Positions 17,075 through 25,821 of a stretch of 64,000 bases of DNA are shown one piece after another. The stretch covers positions 927,029 to 991,028 of the forward strand of contig NZ_HG322951.1 in assembly GCF_000455325.1 (NCBI RefSeq), given 5' to 3'. The DNA is from Mycolicibacterium septicum DSM 44393. GTDB lineage: Bacteria > Actinomycetota > Actinomycetes > Mycobacteriales > Mycobacteriaceae. The position numbers and the translations under genes were made by a program. The notes beneath the pieces were generated by a model, which did no database searches, was not told the DNA's origin, and saw only the letters and a list, made by a program, of their open reading frames with translations. Position 1 is the first letter of the stretch. Each line of letters begins with the position of its first letter.

Positions 17075-17281
17075 CGACCCGATGAAAAGTGGTCTGCGCA
17101 TACGCGGGCCGCTGGAAATTCCTCTTCTGTCCTGATTTCCGGGACGGCCCCCTCCCTCGCAACACGCCAGAGGACTAACGTTCGCGACTTGCCGAGCAGG
17201 GCACGCGGAATCGCAACCGATGACGTGCTCAGTTTCCGGCGGCCCGCGACGACCGTCGTCGCCGAGAGGAAAGGATTGACG

Positions 17282-17725
17282 ATGGCCCGACACACTCAGG
17301 AGACTGTGATCAACGCTCCGCGCCACATCGTCTACGACGTCTTCGCCGACCGTGAGAGCAGTGGCGAATATCTGCCCTTCCGCACCACTCTCATCCGACC
17401 TGGCAATACCGAACGCCAGGGCGTGGGGGCAGTGCATCACATCAGCTCCGGCCCATTCGGGATTCGTGAAGAAATCGTCGATCTGGTCCCCGGCGAGCGG
17501 ATCCAGTATCGCGTCGTCGGGGGTCTGCCGGTTCGTTCCCATGTCGGCACGATCACGTTCACTGACCACCCTCAGGGCACGGCAGTGGTGTACGTCATGG
17601 ATTCAATTCCGCGCGTGCGTGTTCCAGCTTCCCTGGTCGTCCGCATCCTGCGCAAGACGACCTCGACGATCATCGAAGGTGCCCGGGAGGAATCGATCCG
17701 GCGCGCAGCGCGAGCGACGGGCTGA
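17282..17725 (+). CDS. SRPBCC (START-like) family protein
   Basis: 147 residues with the polyketide-cyclase/Bet v1-like pattern: the opening strand QETVINAPRHIVYDVFADRE, a helix, then alternating strands (IREEIVDLVPGERIQYRVV, SHVGTITFTDHPQGTAVVYV) and a long C-terminal helix. These small helix-grip proteins bind hydrophobic ligands; many mycobacterial members are uncharacterised. ATG at 17282 has AAAGG 8 nt upstream. It lies about 210 bp before mceA on the same strand and may be its co-transcribed lipid-binding partner, occupying the place where yrbE genes would normally be. A second, only distantly similar SRPBCC gene is at 33257. Confidence 0.8.
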   Translation: MARHTQETVINAPRHIVYDVFADRESSGEYLPFRTTLIRPGNTERQGVGAVHHISSGPFGIREEIVDLVPGERIQYRVVGGLPVRSHVGTITFTDHPQGTAVVYVMDSIPRVRVPASLVVRILRKTTSTIIEGAREESIRRAARATG

Positions 17726-17936
17726 CCCAGGGATTTGGTTCACCGATACTGCCCGGCCCGGAGGTCATCCGACCCGTTGATCGACTGTGCCGCAGATGGT
17801 TCCGGCACCAGCGAAGCGGCGTCCCGCAACATGGGACACGGACGTTGTGACTGCGCTCCGGTTGCGGTGTATTGCTCCGGACCAACAATTCCACCGTGGA
17901 ACTCAATCCTGGGTCTGCCGAAGGGATGGCGCCGGC

Positions 17937-19142
17937 TTGGTTGCCAATGAGGCTCACGGACCACCGCTCAAGGTGGCCGGGGCGGTACTACTTGTCCTCT
18001 GTGCTGCGACTCTGCTCGTGGTCTGGGTCCAATTCCGCGGTGGTTTCTACTCACAAGTCCGCTTGACGATCTTGTCCAGCCGCGCCGGCCTGGTCATGGA
18101 TCCCGGGTCCAAGGTCACTTACAACGGGTTGGCAGTGGGTCGGGTCACCAGCGTCGACGAAACCGAGATACATGGAGTGCCTGCCGCCCGCATCTCCCTG
18201 GACATCGAGAAGAAGTACCTCGTGGCGATCCCTTCGAATGTGGACGCATCGATCACTGCCAGCACCGTATTCGGCAACAAGTACATCTCGCTCTTGTCTC
18301 CGGACCATCCGGACCTCTTGCCGATCAGCGCAGACACGGTGATCGACGCACGAGCGGTCACCACGGAGTTCAACACTCTGTTTGAAACGATCATGTCGAT
18401 CTCGGAGAAAGTGGACCCGGTCAAGCTGAATGCGACACTGACTGCAACTGCGGAGGCACTCAACGGACTTGGTGAACGGTTCGGCCAGTCCCTGCGAGAC
18501 GGTGAACTCATCATGGCTCGGCTGAACGACCAGATGCCACAGATCAACCACGACATCCGCCGGTTGGCTGAACTTGCCGATGTCTACAGTGATGCCTCGC
18601 CACACCTGTGGGGCTTCCTGAGCAACGCCACTGCCACTGCCCACACCGTCAACGCCCAGCGACACAGCCTCGACACCGCCCTACTGGAGGCGATCGGGTT
18701 CGGAGACACCGCTGCGCCGATCCTGGAAAAAGGTAGCCCGTATCTGGTCCGTGCGTTGTCGGACTTGGAGCGCACCGCCACGCTACTCAATGACTACAGT
18801 CCCGAATTGTTTTGTCTGATCCGCAATTACCACGATGTCAGCCCGCAAGTCGCAGCTGCCGAGGGCGACAACGGCTACTCGATACACGGGATCAACAAGA
18901 TACTGGGCGCCGAAAACCCATACGTGTACCCGGACAATCTGCCTCGAGTGAGTGCACGAGGCGGCCCTGGCGGCGCGCCCGGTTGCTGGCAACCCATCAA
19001 TCGCGACCTGTGGCCGGCGCCCTACCTGGTCATGGATACCGGGGCGAGCGTAGCTCCCTACAACCACGTCGAACTCGGGCACCCGCTGATGATCGATTAC
19101 GTATGGGGGCGTCAAGTCGGGGAGAACACGATCAACCCATGA
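17937..19142 (+). CDS. mceA: MceA-type subunit of first mce operon
   Basis: Mce proteins form a periplasm-spanning hetero-hexamer that shuttles lipids or sterols across the cell envelope. This A-type subunit has one N-terminal hydrophobic helix (VAGAVLLVLCAATLLVVWV), then an MCE domain (SSRAGLVMDPGSKVTYNGLA, ending near RAVTTEF), a long helical region, and the A-type C-terminal FCLIRNYHDV region. The start is uncertain: the frame is open from 17787 with no ribosome-binding site. TTG at 17937 has AAGGGA 10 nt upstream and gives a normal short N-terminus; GTG at 17973 is also possible. Its stop overlaps the ATG of mceB by ATGA. No yrbE gene precedes it. Confidence 0.88.
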   Translation: MVANEAHGPPLKVAGAVLLVLCAATLLVVWVQFRGGFYSQVRLTILSSRAGLVMDPGSKVTYNGLAVGRVTSVDETEIHGVPAARISLDIEKKYLVAIPSNVDASITASTVFGNKYISLLSPDHPDLLPISADTVIDARAVTTEFNTLFETIMSISEKVDPVKLNATLTATAEALNGLGERFGQSLRDGELIMARLNDQMPQINHDIRRLAELADVYSDASPHLWGFLSNATATAHTVNAQRHSLDTALLEAIGFGDTAAPILEKGSPYLVRALSDLERTATLLNDYSPELFCLIRNYHDVSPQVAAAEGDNGYSIHGINKILGAENPYVYPDNLPRVSARGGPGGAPGCWQPINRDLWPAPYLVMDTGASVAPYNHVELGHPLMIDYVWGRQVGENTINP

Positions 19143-20170
19143 AAGTCACTGCGACAGTAGTCAAACTGGGCGTCTTCTCCTGTGTGCTGCTTATCTTCAC
19201 CGCCGTGATTTTCGGCGTCTTCGGTCAGGTCCGGTTCGACCGGACTGTCGGGTACTCGGCAATCTTCAAAGATGCCAGTGGCCTTCGTGCCGGACAGTTC
19301 GTACGTGCATCCGGTGTGGAGATCGGCAAGATCCGCAGCGTTCACCTCATCGATAACGCGCAGTTGGCCCGGGTGGACTTCTCGGTTGACGGCGGATTGC
19401 AGCTGACGGATTCGACGACCGCGCAGGTGCGCTACGCCGACCTGATCGGGAATCGATACCTTGAGATTCAGCGGGGTATCAGCGACCACGTCCTCGATCC
19501 GGGCGGGACCATTCCGCTCGCGCGCACGGTTCCGGCCCTCGACCTCGATGCCCTGATCGGTGGATTCCGGCCGTTGTTTCGTGCGCTCGATCCCAAGAAG
19601 GTCAACGACATCGCCTCGTCGATCATCACCGCGTTGCAGGGACAAGGCGGCACCATTGCCGACGTACTCGACCAAACCGCACAGTTGACATCGACGCTGG
19701 CGGACAGAGACCACACCATCGGCGATGTCATTACCAATCTGAATACGGTGCTCGACACCGCAATTGGTCATCAGACGGATCTCGACTCCACGGTGGTCAA
19801 CCTGCAGATGCTGATCTCTGGGCTGAGGGAACGGGCCGAGCCGATCGCCGAGGCCACCGCTCGCATCAGTCGCGCGTCGGGAACCTTGGCAGATCTCCTT
19901 GCCGATAACCGTCCGGCCTTGACGGAGACCTTGGCCCGTGCCGAGGGCTTCCAGCAGCCGTTGCTGGATCAGCGAGATCAATTGGACGACTTGCTGACCA
20001 AACTGCCCGATGCGTTCGAGATTCTGGGTAGATCCGGCGGCCTATACGGCAACTTCTTCAACTTCTATCTTTGCGATCTGACGTTCATCGTCAACGGACT
20101 GCAACCGGGCGGGCCGGTGCGCAAAGTCAGGGTTGCCAACCAGACGTCAGGTCGGTGCACCCCGCAATGA
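19139..20170 (+). CDS. mceB: MceB-type subunit of first mce operon
   Basis: 343 residues. An N-terminal helix (VVKLGVFSCVLLIFTAVIFGVFG) anchors the protein in the inner membrane. The MCE domain follows (SAIFKDASGLRAGQFVRASG to RYLEIQRG), then a helical barrel-forming region with repeated Leu/Ile heptads. The MceB hallmark GGLYGNFFNFYLCDL lies near the C-terminus, and the end is a short Cys-containing tail. Its ATG overlaps the mceA stop and its own stop overlaps mceC (ATGA both times), so the operon is translationally coupled. It forms one strand of the hexameric needle. Confidence 0.92.
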   Translation: MKVTATVVKLGVFSCVLLIFTAVIFGVFGQVRFDRTVGYSAIFKDASGLRAGQFVRASGVEIGKIRSVHLIDNAQLARVDFSVDGGLQLTDSTTAQVRYADLIGNRYLEIQRGISDHVLDPGGTIPLARTVPALDLDALIGGFRPLFRALDPKKVNDIASSIITALQGQGGTIADVLDQTAQLTSTLADRDHTIGDVITNLNTVLDTAIGHQTDLDSTVVNLQMLISGLRERAEPIAEATARISRASGTLADLLADNRPALTETLARAEGFQQPLLDQRDQLDDLLTKLPDAFEILGRSGGLYGNFFNFYLCDLTFIVNGLQPGGPVRKVRVANQTSGRCTPQ

Positions 20171-21612
20171 GAATCCTCCGCGAAGGCAACCGCATTCGAA
20201 CCGGCGTGATCGGCGTCGTCCTCACGGTGCTCGTAATCGGTGTGGGGCAGAGTCTTTCAAACATCCCGATGCTGTTCGCCTCCCCGGTCTACTACGCGCA
20301 GCTAGCTCACACCGGTGGGATCAATGTCGGCGACAAGGTGCGCATCGCCGGGATCGTGGTCGGCCAGATCACCTCAAAGCGCATCGAAAGCAACCACATC
20401 CTACTGGGATTCACCCTGGGCGGGACCGCCATCGGCGCCGAGAGCCGTACGGCTGTTCGCACCGATACCATTTTAGGAAAGAAGTTCCTGGCAATCGAAT
20501 CCCGTGGGGACCGTCGGCTGCGCAGCGGAGAAGTGCTGTCTGTCGGGCAGAGTACGTCCAGCTATCAGATCTACGATGCATTCTTCGACGTCACCAAAGC
20601 CGCATCCGATTGGGATCTGGACGCAGTCAAGCGGTCCCTGGAAGTGCTCAGCGAGGTCGTCGATCAGTCCTCGCCCAATCTGTCCGCCGCCCTGACCGGC
20701 GTCGCCAGGTTCTCCGATGCCGTGGGATCCCGGGATGAGCAGGTCAAACACCTTCTGGCGAAGGCGAAAAAGGTGATCGGCATCCTGGGGGATCGCAGCC
20801 CGCAGATCAATCAGCTGCTCGTCGATGCCAATACCGTGCTGGGAGAACTCAACGCGCGTAATGACGCCACGATGTTGCTGCTTCACCGGGTCTCCGATGT
20901 GTCGCGTCAGGTCCAGGGCGTCGTCGCCGACAATCCCAACCTCAACAAGGTTCTCACTCAGCTGCAATCGCTGTCCGGCATTCTCGCTCAACACAAGTCT
21001 GACCTGGTGAGGCTGTTGACCACGGTCCGCAACTTCGCGGCCTCATTGAGCGAAGCGCTCGGTTCAGGACCGTATTTCAACGCCATGATCGTCAATCTGT
21101 TGCCGGGCCAGTTTCTGCAGCCGTTCATCGATGCGGCGTTCCAGAAGCGCGGTATCGATCCCCAGAAGTTCTGGCGTGATACGGGACTGCCGTCGTTCCA
21201 GTTCCCCGATCCCAACGGCGCCCGTCATGCCAACGGCGCACCACCGTCGGCGCCCACACCGATGGAAGGCACACCCGAACACCCCGGTCCGGCCGTCGCG
21301 CCAGGTTCACCGTGCTCCTACACCCCTCTGTCAGACGGCGTTCCGAATACAGCGGACCCGCAGCCCTGCGCGAGGCTTGACCAGGGCCCGTTCGGTCCGG
21401 TTCCCGGTGGCTTCGCACCACCGCTGGTGCCACCGTTACCGCCGCAGCCCGCAGCCGTGCCGATGTCCCCGGGGCTGCCTTCCGCGGCGCCGCCTGGCGA
21501 GACGGCGCCGGTGTTGCCTGGGACCCCGGTCCCGCTACCGGCGGCCCCACCCGGCGCCCGTACCGACCTCGCGCCCGTAGATACGCCCGAACCGGCGCTT
21601 TCTGGAGGTTGA
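20167..21612 (+). CDS. mceC: MceC-type subunit with Pro-rich tail, first mce operon
   Basis: 481 residues. Anchor helix (TGVIGVVLTVLVIGVGQSL), MCE domain (AQLAHTGGINVGDKVRIAGI to KKFLAIES), helical region, and the MceC-typical LLPGQFLQPFID. Unlike the second copy (355 residues), it carries a Pro/Ala-rich C-terminal extension of over 110 residues (PPSAPTPMEG, PPLVPPLPPQP and similar), which is expected to be extended and could span the cell wall or contact other envelope parts. Start ATG overlaps mceB; the stop directly abuts the GTG of mceD. Confidence 0.91.
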   Translation: MRILREGNRIRTGVIGVVLTVLVIGVGQSLSNIPMLFASPVYYAQLAHTGGINVGDKVRIAGIVVGQITSKRIESNHILLGFTLGGTAIGAESRTAVRTDTILGKKFLAIESRGDRRLRSGEVLSVGQSTSSYQIYDAFFDVTKAASDWDLDAVKRSLEVLSEVVDQSSPNLSAALTGVARFSDAVGSRDEQVKHLLAKAKKVIGILGDRSPQINQLLVDANTVLGELNARNDATMLLLHRVSDVSRQVQGVVADNPNLNKVLTQLQSLSGILAQHKSDLVRLLTTVRNFAASLSEALGSGPYFNAMIVNLLPGQFLQPFIDAAFQKRGIDPQKFWRDTGLPSFQFPDPNGARHANGAPPSAPTPMEGTPEHPGPAVAPGSPCSYTPLSDGVPNTADPQPCARLDQGPFGPVPGGFAPPLVPPLPPQPAAVPMSPGLPSAAPPGETAPVLPGTPVPLPAAPPGARTDLAPVDTPEPALSGG

Positions 21613-23013
21613 GTGTCAACCGTTTTCAGTATCCGTAACCTGCAGTGGCCCAGGCTCAGACTGCGTACCGTCATTGCGCTGGCAGTAGCCGGGGCAGTGG
21701 CGATCATGGCGATCAACGTCGGCTGGCGCCTCTATCAGCGCGTCACGACCACCACGGTGACCGCATTCTTTCCTGAGGCCAACGCGCTCTATCCCGGAGA
21801 CAAGGTCCAGATCATGGGCTTCGCCGTCGGCGCGGTGGACGAGATCGAACCAGCCGGTGGGCGGATGAAGGTCACGTTCCACTTCGACGCCCAGTACCAG
21901 GTGCCCGCCGACGCTTACGCGGCCATCATCAATCCGAGCCTCGTGGCATCTCGCGCCATCGAACTGACGCCGGTCTACCGGGGCGGCCCGACGCTCACTG
22001 ACGGGGCGGTCATCCCGCTGGAGCGGACACAGGTTCCGGTCGAATGGGATGACTTGCGAGGCCAGGTCACTCGCCTGCTCGACGAACTGGGGCCGACACC
22101 GGAGACGCCGGCTGGACCGATCGGACAGGCGGTCAGCTCGCTCGCAGATGGCCTGGCCGGCAAGGGTGCGCAGCTTCGTATAGCCCTGACGAACCTGTCA
22201 CAGGCGCTGACCGCGCTCAGCGAGGGACGTGGCGACTTCTTCGCGGTCATCCGTAGTGTCGCCGAATTCTCCAACACCCTGCATCAGAACGACCAGAAGT
22301 TTGTGGCGCTGAATGCCAACCTCGCTCAGTTCACCGACGGAATGACTCAGTCAGACCGGCAACTGGCGGATGCGGTACAGCAGATCGACGCTCTACTGTC
22401 GACGGTCCGAACCCTGGTACGCGACAACGGATCACCGCTGTCGCATGGGATCGACAACCTGGAGCAGGCAACCAGCGCCATCGTGGCGCCTACGCCACGG
22501 GATGGCCTGGAAACCGCTCTCCACGTGCTGCCCAACATGGCGGCAAACTCCGCGGCCATGTACGAGCCCGCCCACGGCGCGATCACTGCCCAACTACAGG
22601 CGCCGAACTTCGCCAACCCACTGCAGATGATCTGCAGTTCCGTTCAGGCAGCCAGTCGGCTGGGCTATCAGGAATCCGCCGAACTGTGCGCCCAGTACCT
22701 CGCACCGGTACTGGACGCGATCAAGTTCAACTACCCTCCCGTCGGGCTGAACCTCGCCTCGACTGCGGACACCGTGCCCGACCAGGTGGCCTACTCCGAA
22801 GAACGGTTGAGGCCCCCACCGGGATACAAGGACACCACAGTTCCCGGTGTGTGGGCCGTTGACTCGGCGTTCAGCCATGGAAACCACGAACCTGGCTGGA
22901 AGATCGCCCCCGGCATGGATGGCCTGCAACTGCAGCTGTTCACCCAGAACATGCTTGCCCCAGAGGATTTGGCCGGTCTGCTCGCGAACCCGACGGCGGG
23001 AGGAACCGGATGA
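21613..23013 (+). CDS. mceD: MceD-type subunit of first mce operon
   Basis: 466 residues. The N-terminal helix (TVIALAVAGAVAIMAINVGW) is followed by an MCE domain (TAFFPEANALYPGDKVQIMG to RAIELTPVY) and the D-type signature IPLERTQVPVEWDDL. A long coiled helical stretch comes next, then a Cys pair region (LQMICSSVQAAS, ESAELCAQYLAP). It begins with GTG directly after the mceC stop, with GGAGG 4 nt upstream, and overlaps mceE by 4 nt. The C-terminal 90 residues are less conserved and moderately Pro-rich. Confidence 0.91.
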   Translation: MSTVFSIRNLQWPRLRLRTVIALAVAGAVAIMAINVGWRLYQRVTTTTVTAFFPEANALYPGDKVQIMGFAVGAVDEIEPAGGRMKVTFHFDAQYQVPADAYAAIINPSLVASRAIELTPVYRGGPTLTDGAVIPLERTQVPVEWDDLRGQVTRLLDELGPTPETPAGPIGQAVSSLADGLAGKGAQLRIALTNLSQALTALSEGRGDFFAVIRSVAEFSNTLHQNDQKFVALNANLAQFTDGMTQSDRQLADAVQQIDALLSTVRTLVRDNGSPLSHGIDNLEQATSAIVAPTPRDGLETALHVLPNMAANSAAMYEPAHGAITAQLQAPNFANPLQMICSSVQAASRLGYQESAELCAQYLAPVLDAIKFNYPPVGLNLASTADTVPDQVAYSEERLRPPPGYKDTTVPGVWAVDSAFSHGNHEPGWKIAPGMDGLQLQLFTQNMLAPEDLAGLLANPTAGGTG

Positions 23014-24167
23014 TGAGCGTCTTCCTCCGCGGTGCCCGGTTGGGTACCGGTGCCATCGCGCTCTTGGCCACCGTGCTGCTGTCGAGTTCGTGTAGCAGCT
23101 GGCGCGGAGTGGCCAACGTGCCTCTTCCGGGAGGGCCCGGGACCGGCACACGGTCCTACACGATTTATGTCCAGGTGCCAGACACGTTGGCACTCAATGC
23201 CAACAGCCGTGTGCGCGTAGCTGACGTTTACGTCGGATCCGTGCGAGCCATCGAGCTTCGGAACTGGGTGGCCACCCTGACCATCAGCTTGGCCGGCGGG
23301 GTGCGCCTGCCCACCAATGCGACGGCCAAGATCGGGCTGACCAGTCTGCTGGGCTCTCAGCATGTCGAGCTGGCCGTCCCGCCGGAACCGTCACCGCAGC
23401 AGCTGGGCGACGGAGACATCATCCCGCTGAAGAACTCGACGGCGTACCCGACCACGGAACGCACCCTTGCCAGCATGGCCGCGGTCCTGCGTGGCGGTGG
23501 CATTCCGAACCTGGAAGCGATCACCACTGAGGTGGACAAGGCGCTGTCTGGCAACGGTGAGCACATCCGCAACTTCTTGAATCAGCTCGCGACGTTCACC
23601 GCCGAACTCAACCGTCAACGCGACGACCTGACCCGCGCCATCGACTCCGCCGAGCGGCTCACCGAACTGCTGGCCGCGAACACTGTCACGCTGGACCGTG
23701 TTCTGTCCGAATTCCCGTCACTGATCGCATATTTCGCCGAACAGCGAAAACGTTTCACCGATGCTGTCGAAGCGGTCGGACGATTTGGGGACGTCGTGAA
23801 CGAGACCCTGACCGCGGCACGGGTCAGCCTCGAAGCAGATCTGCGCCTGCTACAGCGCCCGTTGATCGAGCTTGAGCGTTCCTCCCCCTACTTGATCGGC
23901 GCATCGAAACTGCTACTCACCCTGCCGTTCCCGATCGACAACGTGCCGAAGATCGTGCGGGGCGATTACATGAATCTTTCCGGCGACATCGATCTGACGC
24001 TCAGCGCGCTGGACAACGGCCTGCTGACCGGGACCGGATTCTCTGGGGCGCTGAGGGCATTGGAACAGGGATGGGGACGCGACCCGAACACGATGATTCC
24101 CGATATTCATTCCACGCCGAATCCGAACAATGCTCCTGGTGGCCCGTTAGTGGAACGAGCCCGGTAG
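23010..24167 (+). CDS. mceE: MceE-type lipoprotein of first mce operon
   Basis: 385 residues with a lipoprotein signal: basic start, hydrophobic core, and lipobox LSSSC at about residues 24-28, so it should be lipid-anchored on the outer face of the inner membrane as is usual for MceE. The MCE domain (VQVPDTLALNANSRVRVADV to QHVELAVPP) is followed by TAYPTTERTLASM and the long helical part. Near the end, IVRGDYMNLSGDIDLTLSAL is E-type. ATG overlaps mceD by 4 nt and mceF begins 2 nt after its stop. Confidence 0.92.
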   Translation: MMSVFLRGARLGTGAIALLATVLLSSSCSSWRGVANVPLPGGPGTGTRSYTIYVQVPDTLALNANSRVRVADVYVGSVRAIELRNWVATLTISLAGGVRLPTNATAKIGLTSLLGSQHVELAVPPEPSPQQLGDGDIIPLKNSTAYPTTERTLASMAAVLRGGGIPNLEAITTEVDKALSGNGEHIRNFLNQLATFTAELNRQRDDLTRAIDSAERLTELLAANTVTLDRVLSEFPSLIAYFAEQRKRFTDAVEAVGRFGDVVNETLTAARVSLEADLRLLQRPLIELERSSPYLIGASKLLLTLPFPIDNVPKIVRGDYMNLSGDIDLTLSALDNGLLTGTGFSGALRALEQGWGRDPNTMIPDIHSTPNPNNAPGGPLVERAR

Positions 24168-24169
24168 AC

Positions 24170-25729
24170 ATGCTGACCAGGTTCGCACGCATTCAGCTTG
24201 CCATCTTCGCCACACTGACCCTGATCGCGTTGATCGTCCTCGGTTGGTATTACCTGCGCTTGCCCGCGTTGGCAGGCGTGGGCCAGTACACGCTGGTCGT
24301 GGACCTGCCGGTCACCGGCGGGCTCTATGCCAGCAGCAACGTCACCTATCGCGGTGCGACCATCGGCAAAGTCACCGATGTATCCCCGACCAGAACGGGA
24401 GTCCGCGCTACATTGCGCGTTGCCGACCAGTATCGGATTCCGGCCGGTGTCTCGGCGAATGTGCACTCGGTTTCGGCAGTGGGAGAACAGTACGTCGATC
24501 TGGTCGCCGACAGTGATTCAGGGCCCTTCCTGTCGAACGGTGCAACCATCACGAACGTCACCGTTCCGGCACCGATCGGACCTGCCCTGGATGCGACCGA
24601 CCGCGCACTCTCGGCGTTGCCGCAAGACAAGATCCCCCAGCTCCTCGACGAGACTTCGCAGGCCGTCGGAGGGTTGGGACCGATGCTGCAACGCCTTGTT
24701 GATGCTACGGCATCGGTGTCCCGTGATTTCGAGGCTCATCTCGGCGACATCGATGACGTGATCAACCGCAGTGCGCCCGTGATCGATAGCCAAATCGACT
24801 CCGCCACAACGATCAGACAATGGTCAGCGAATCTGGATACGCTGAGCGCCCAGCTCGCGGACAACGACGCCAACGTGAAGTCGATACTCGTCCAGGCGGG
24901 CCCGGCCGCGAACGAGACCACCGCGCTGTTGGGTGGCCTGCGTGACAGTCTGCCGCAGTTGCTGGCCAATACCGCGATCGTCACCGACATGCTCAAGCGC
25001 TACAACGCCGGGCTCGAACAGTTGCTCGTCGTGCTGCCGCAGGGGGCCGCGATCGCACAGACGGTGACGTCGGCATTCCCCGGTCGCGGGGCCCTTGACT
25101 TCAACGTCGCGGTCAATCAACCGCCACCATGCCTGACGGGATATGGATCGGCATCGGGGTGGCGCTCCCCGGCAGATACCAGTCGGCAGCCGCTGCCCAC
25201 CGATATCCAATACTGCAAGATCCCGATGGACGCGCCATACGCCGTCAGAGGCGCACGGAACTATCCCTGTGCAGATGTGCCGGGTAAGCGGGCCGCCACC
25301 CCGGCCGAGTGTCGCAGCGACGAGCCTTACCGGGCCGCCGGTACCAACCCCTGGTACGGCGACCCGAACCAGATGCGCAACTGCCCGGCGCCGGCCGCGC
25401 GCTGCGATCAGCCCGTGCAGCCCGGCCTGGTCGTACCGGCTCCGACGGTGAACACCGGACTGAACCCGCTACCTGCCGACCAGCTTCCATCGCCTCCCGG
25501 TCTGAGAAGCGACCCACTGAGCCCGCCAAGCCAGGGCAACGTGCAGTGCAGCGGCCAACAGCCCAATCCGTGCATCTACAGGCCTGCTGCGGCCACCGCG
25601 GTCTTCACCCCGGCCAGCGGAGTTGTCAGCGGTCCCAACGGTGTCACCTACCTGCTGAGGCAATCCGGCGCCGCCGACGACGGATGGAAACAGATGCTCA
25701 GTGCGGCGCCTGCGGCTGCGTCTCGTTGA
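24170..25729 (+). CDS. mceF: MceF-type subunit with Cys-rich tail, first mce operon
   Basis: 519 residues. Anchor helix (LTRFARIQLAIFATLTLIAL), MCE domain (TGGLYASSNVTYRGATIGKV to EQYVDLVAD), helical region, then a long C-terminal extension with several Cys (CLTGYGSASGW, YCKIPMDAP, RNYPCADVPGKRAA, NCPAPAARCDQP). A matching tail is found in the second operon's MceF, so it is a shared trait of these two systems. The last ~100 residues are Pro-rich. It ends 93 nt before the flavin hydroxylase gene on the same strand. Confidence 0.91.
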   Translation: MLTRFARIQLAIFATLTLIALIVLGWYYLRLPALAGVGQYTLVVDLPVTGGLYASSNVTYRGATIGKVTDVSPTRTGVRATLRVADQYRIPAGVSANVHSVSAVGEQYVDLVADSDSGPFLSNGATITNVTVPAPIGPALDATDRALSALPQDKIPQLLDETSQAVGGLGPMLQRLVDATASVSRDFEAHLGDIDDVINRSAPVIDSQIDSATTIRQWSANLDTLSAQLADNDANVKSILVQAGPAANETTALLGGLRDSLPQLLANTAIVTDMLKRYNAGLEQLLVVLPQGAAIAQTVTSAFPGRGALDFNVAVNQPPPCLTGYGSASGWRSPADTSRQPLPTDIQYCKIPMDAPYAVRGARNYPCADVPGKRAATPAECRSDEPYRAAGTNPWYGDPNQMRNCPAPAARCDQPVQPGLVVPAPTVNTGLNPLPADQLPSPPGLRSDPLSPPSQGNVQCSGQQPNPCIYRPAAATAVFTPASGVVSGPNGVTYLLRQSGAADDGWKQMLSAAPAAASR

Positions 25730-25821
25730 GGCTCGAACTCTGGTGTCCTGCATGGCGGGACAGTGCGATGGCCCGTTGTGGTGAGGCGCCCATAGCCTCG
25801 ACTGAAGCCCATGATCGTCCA

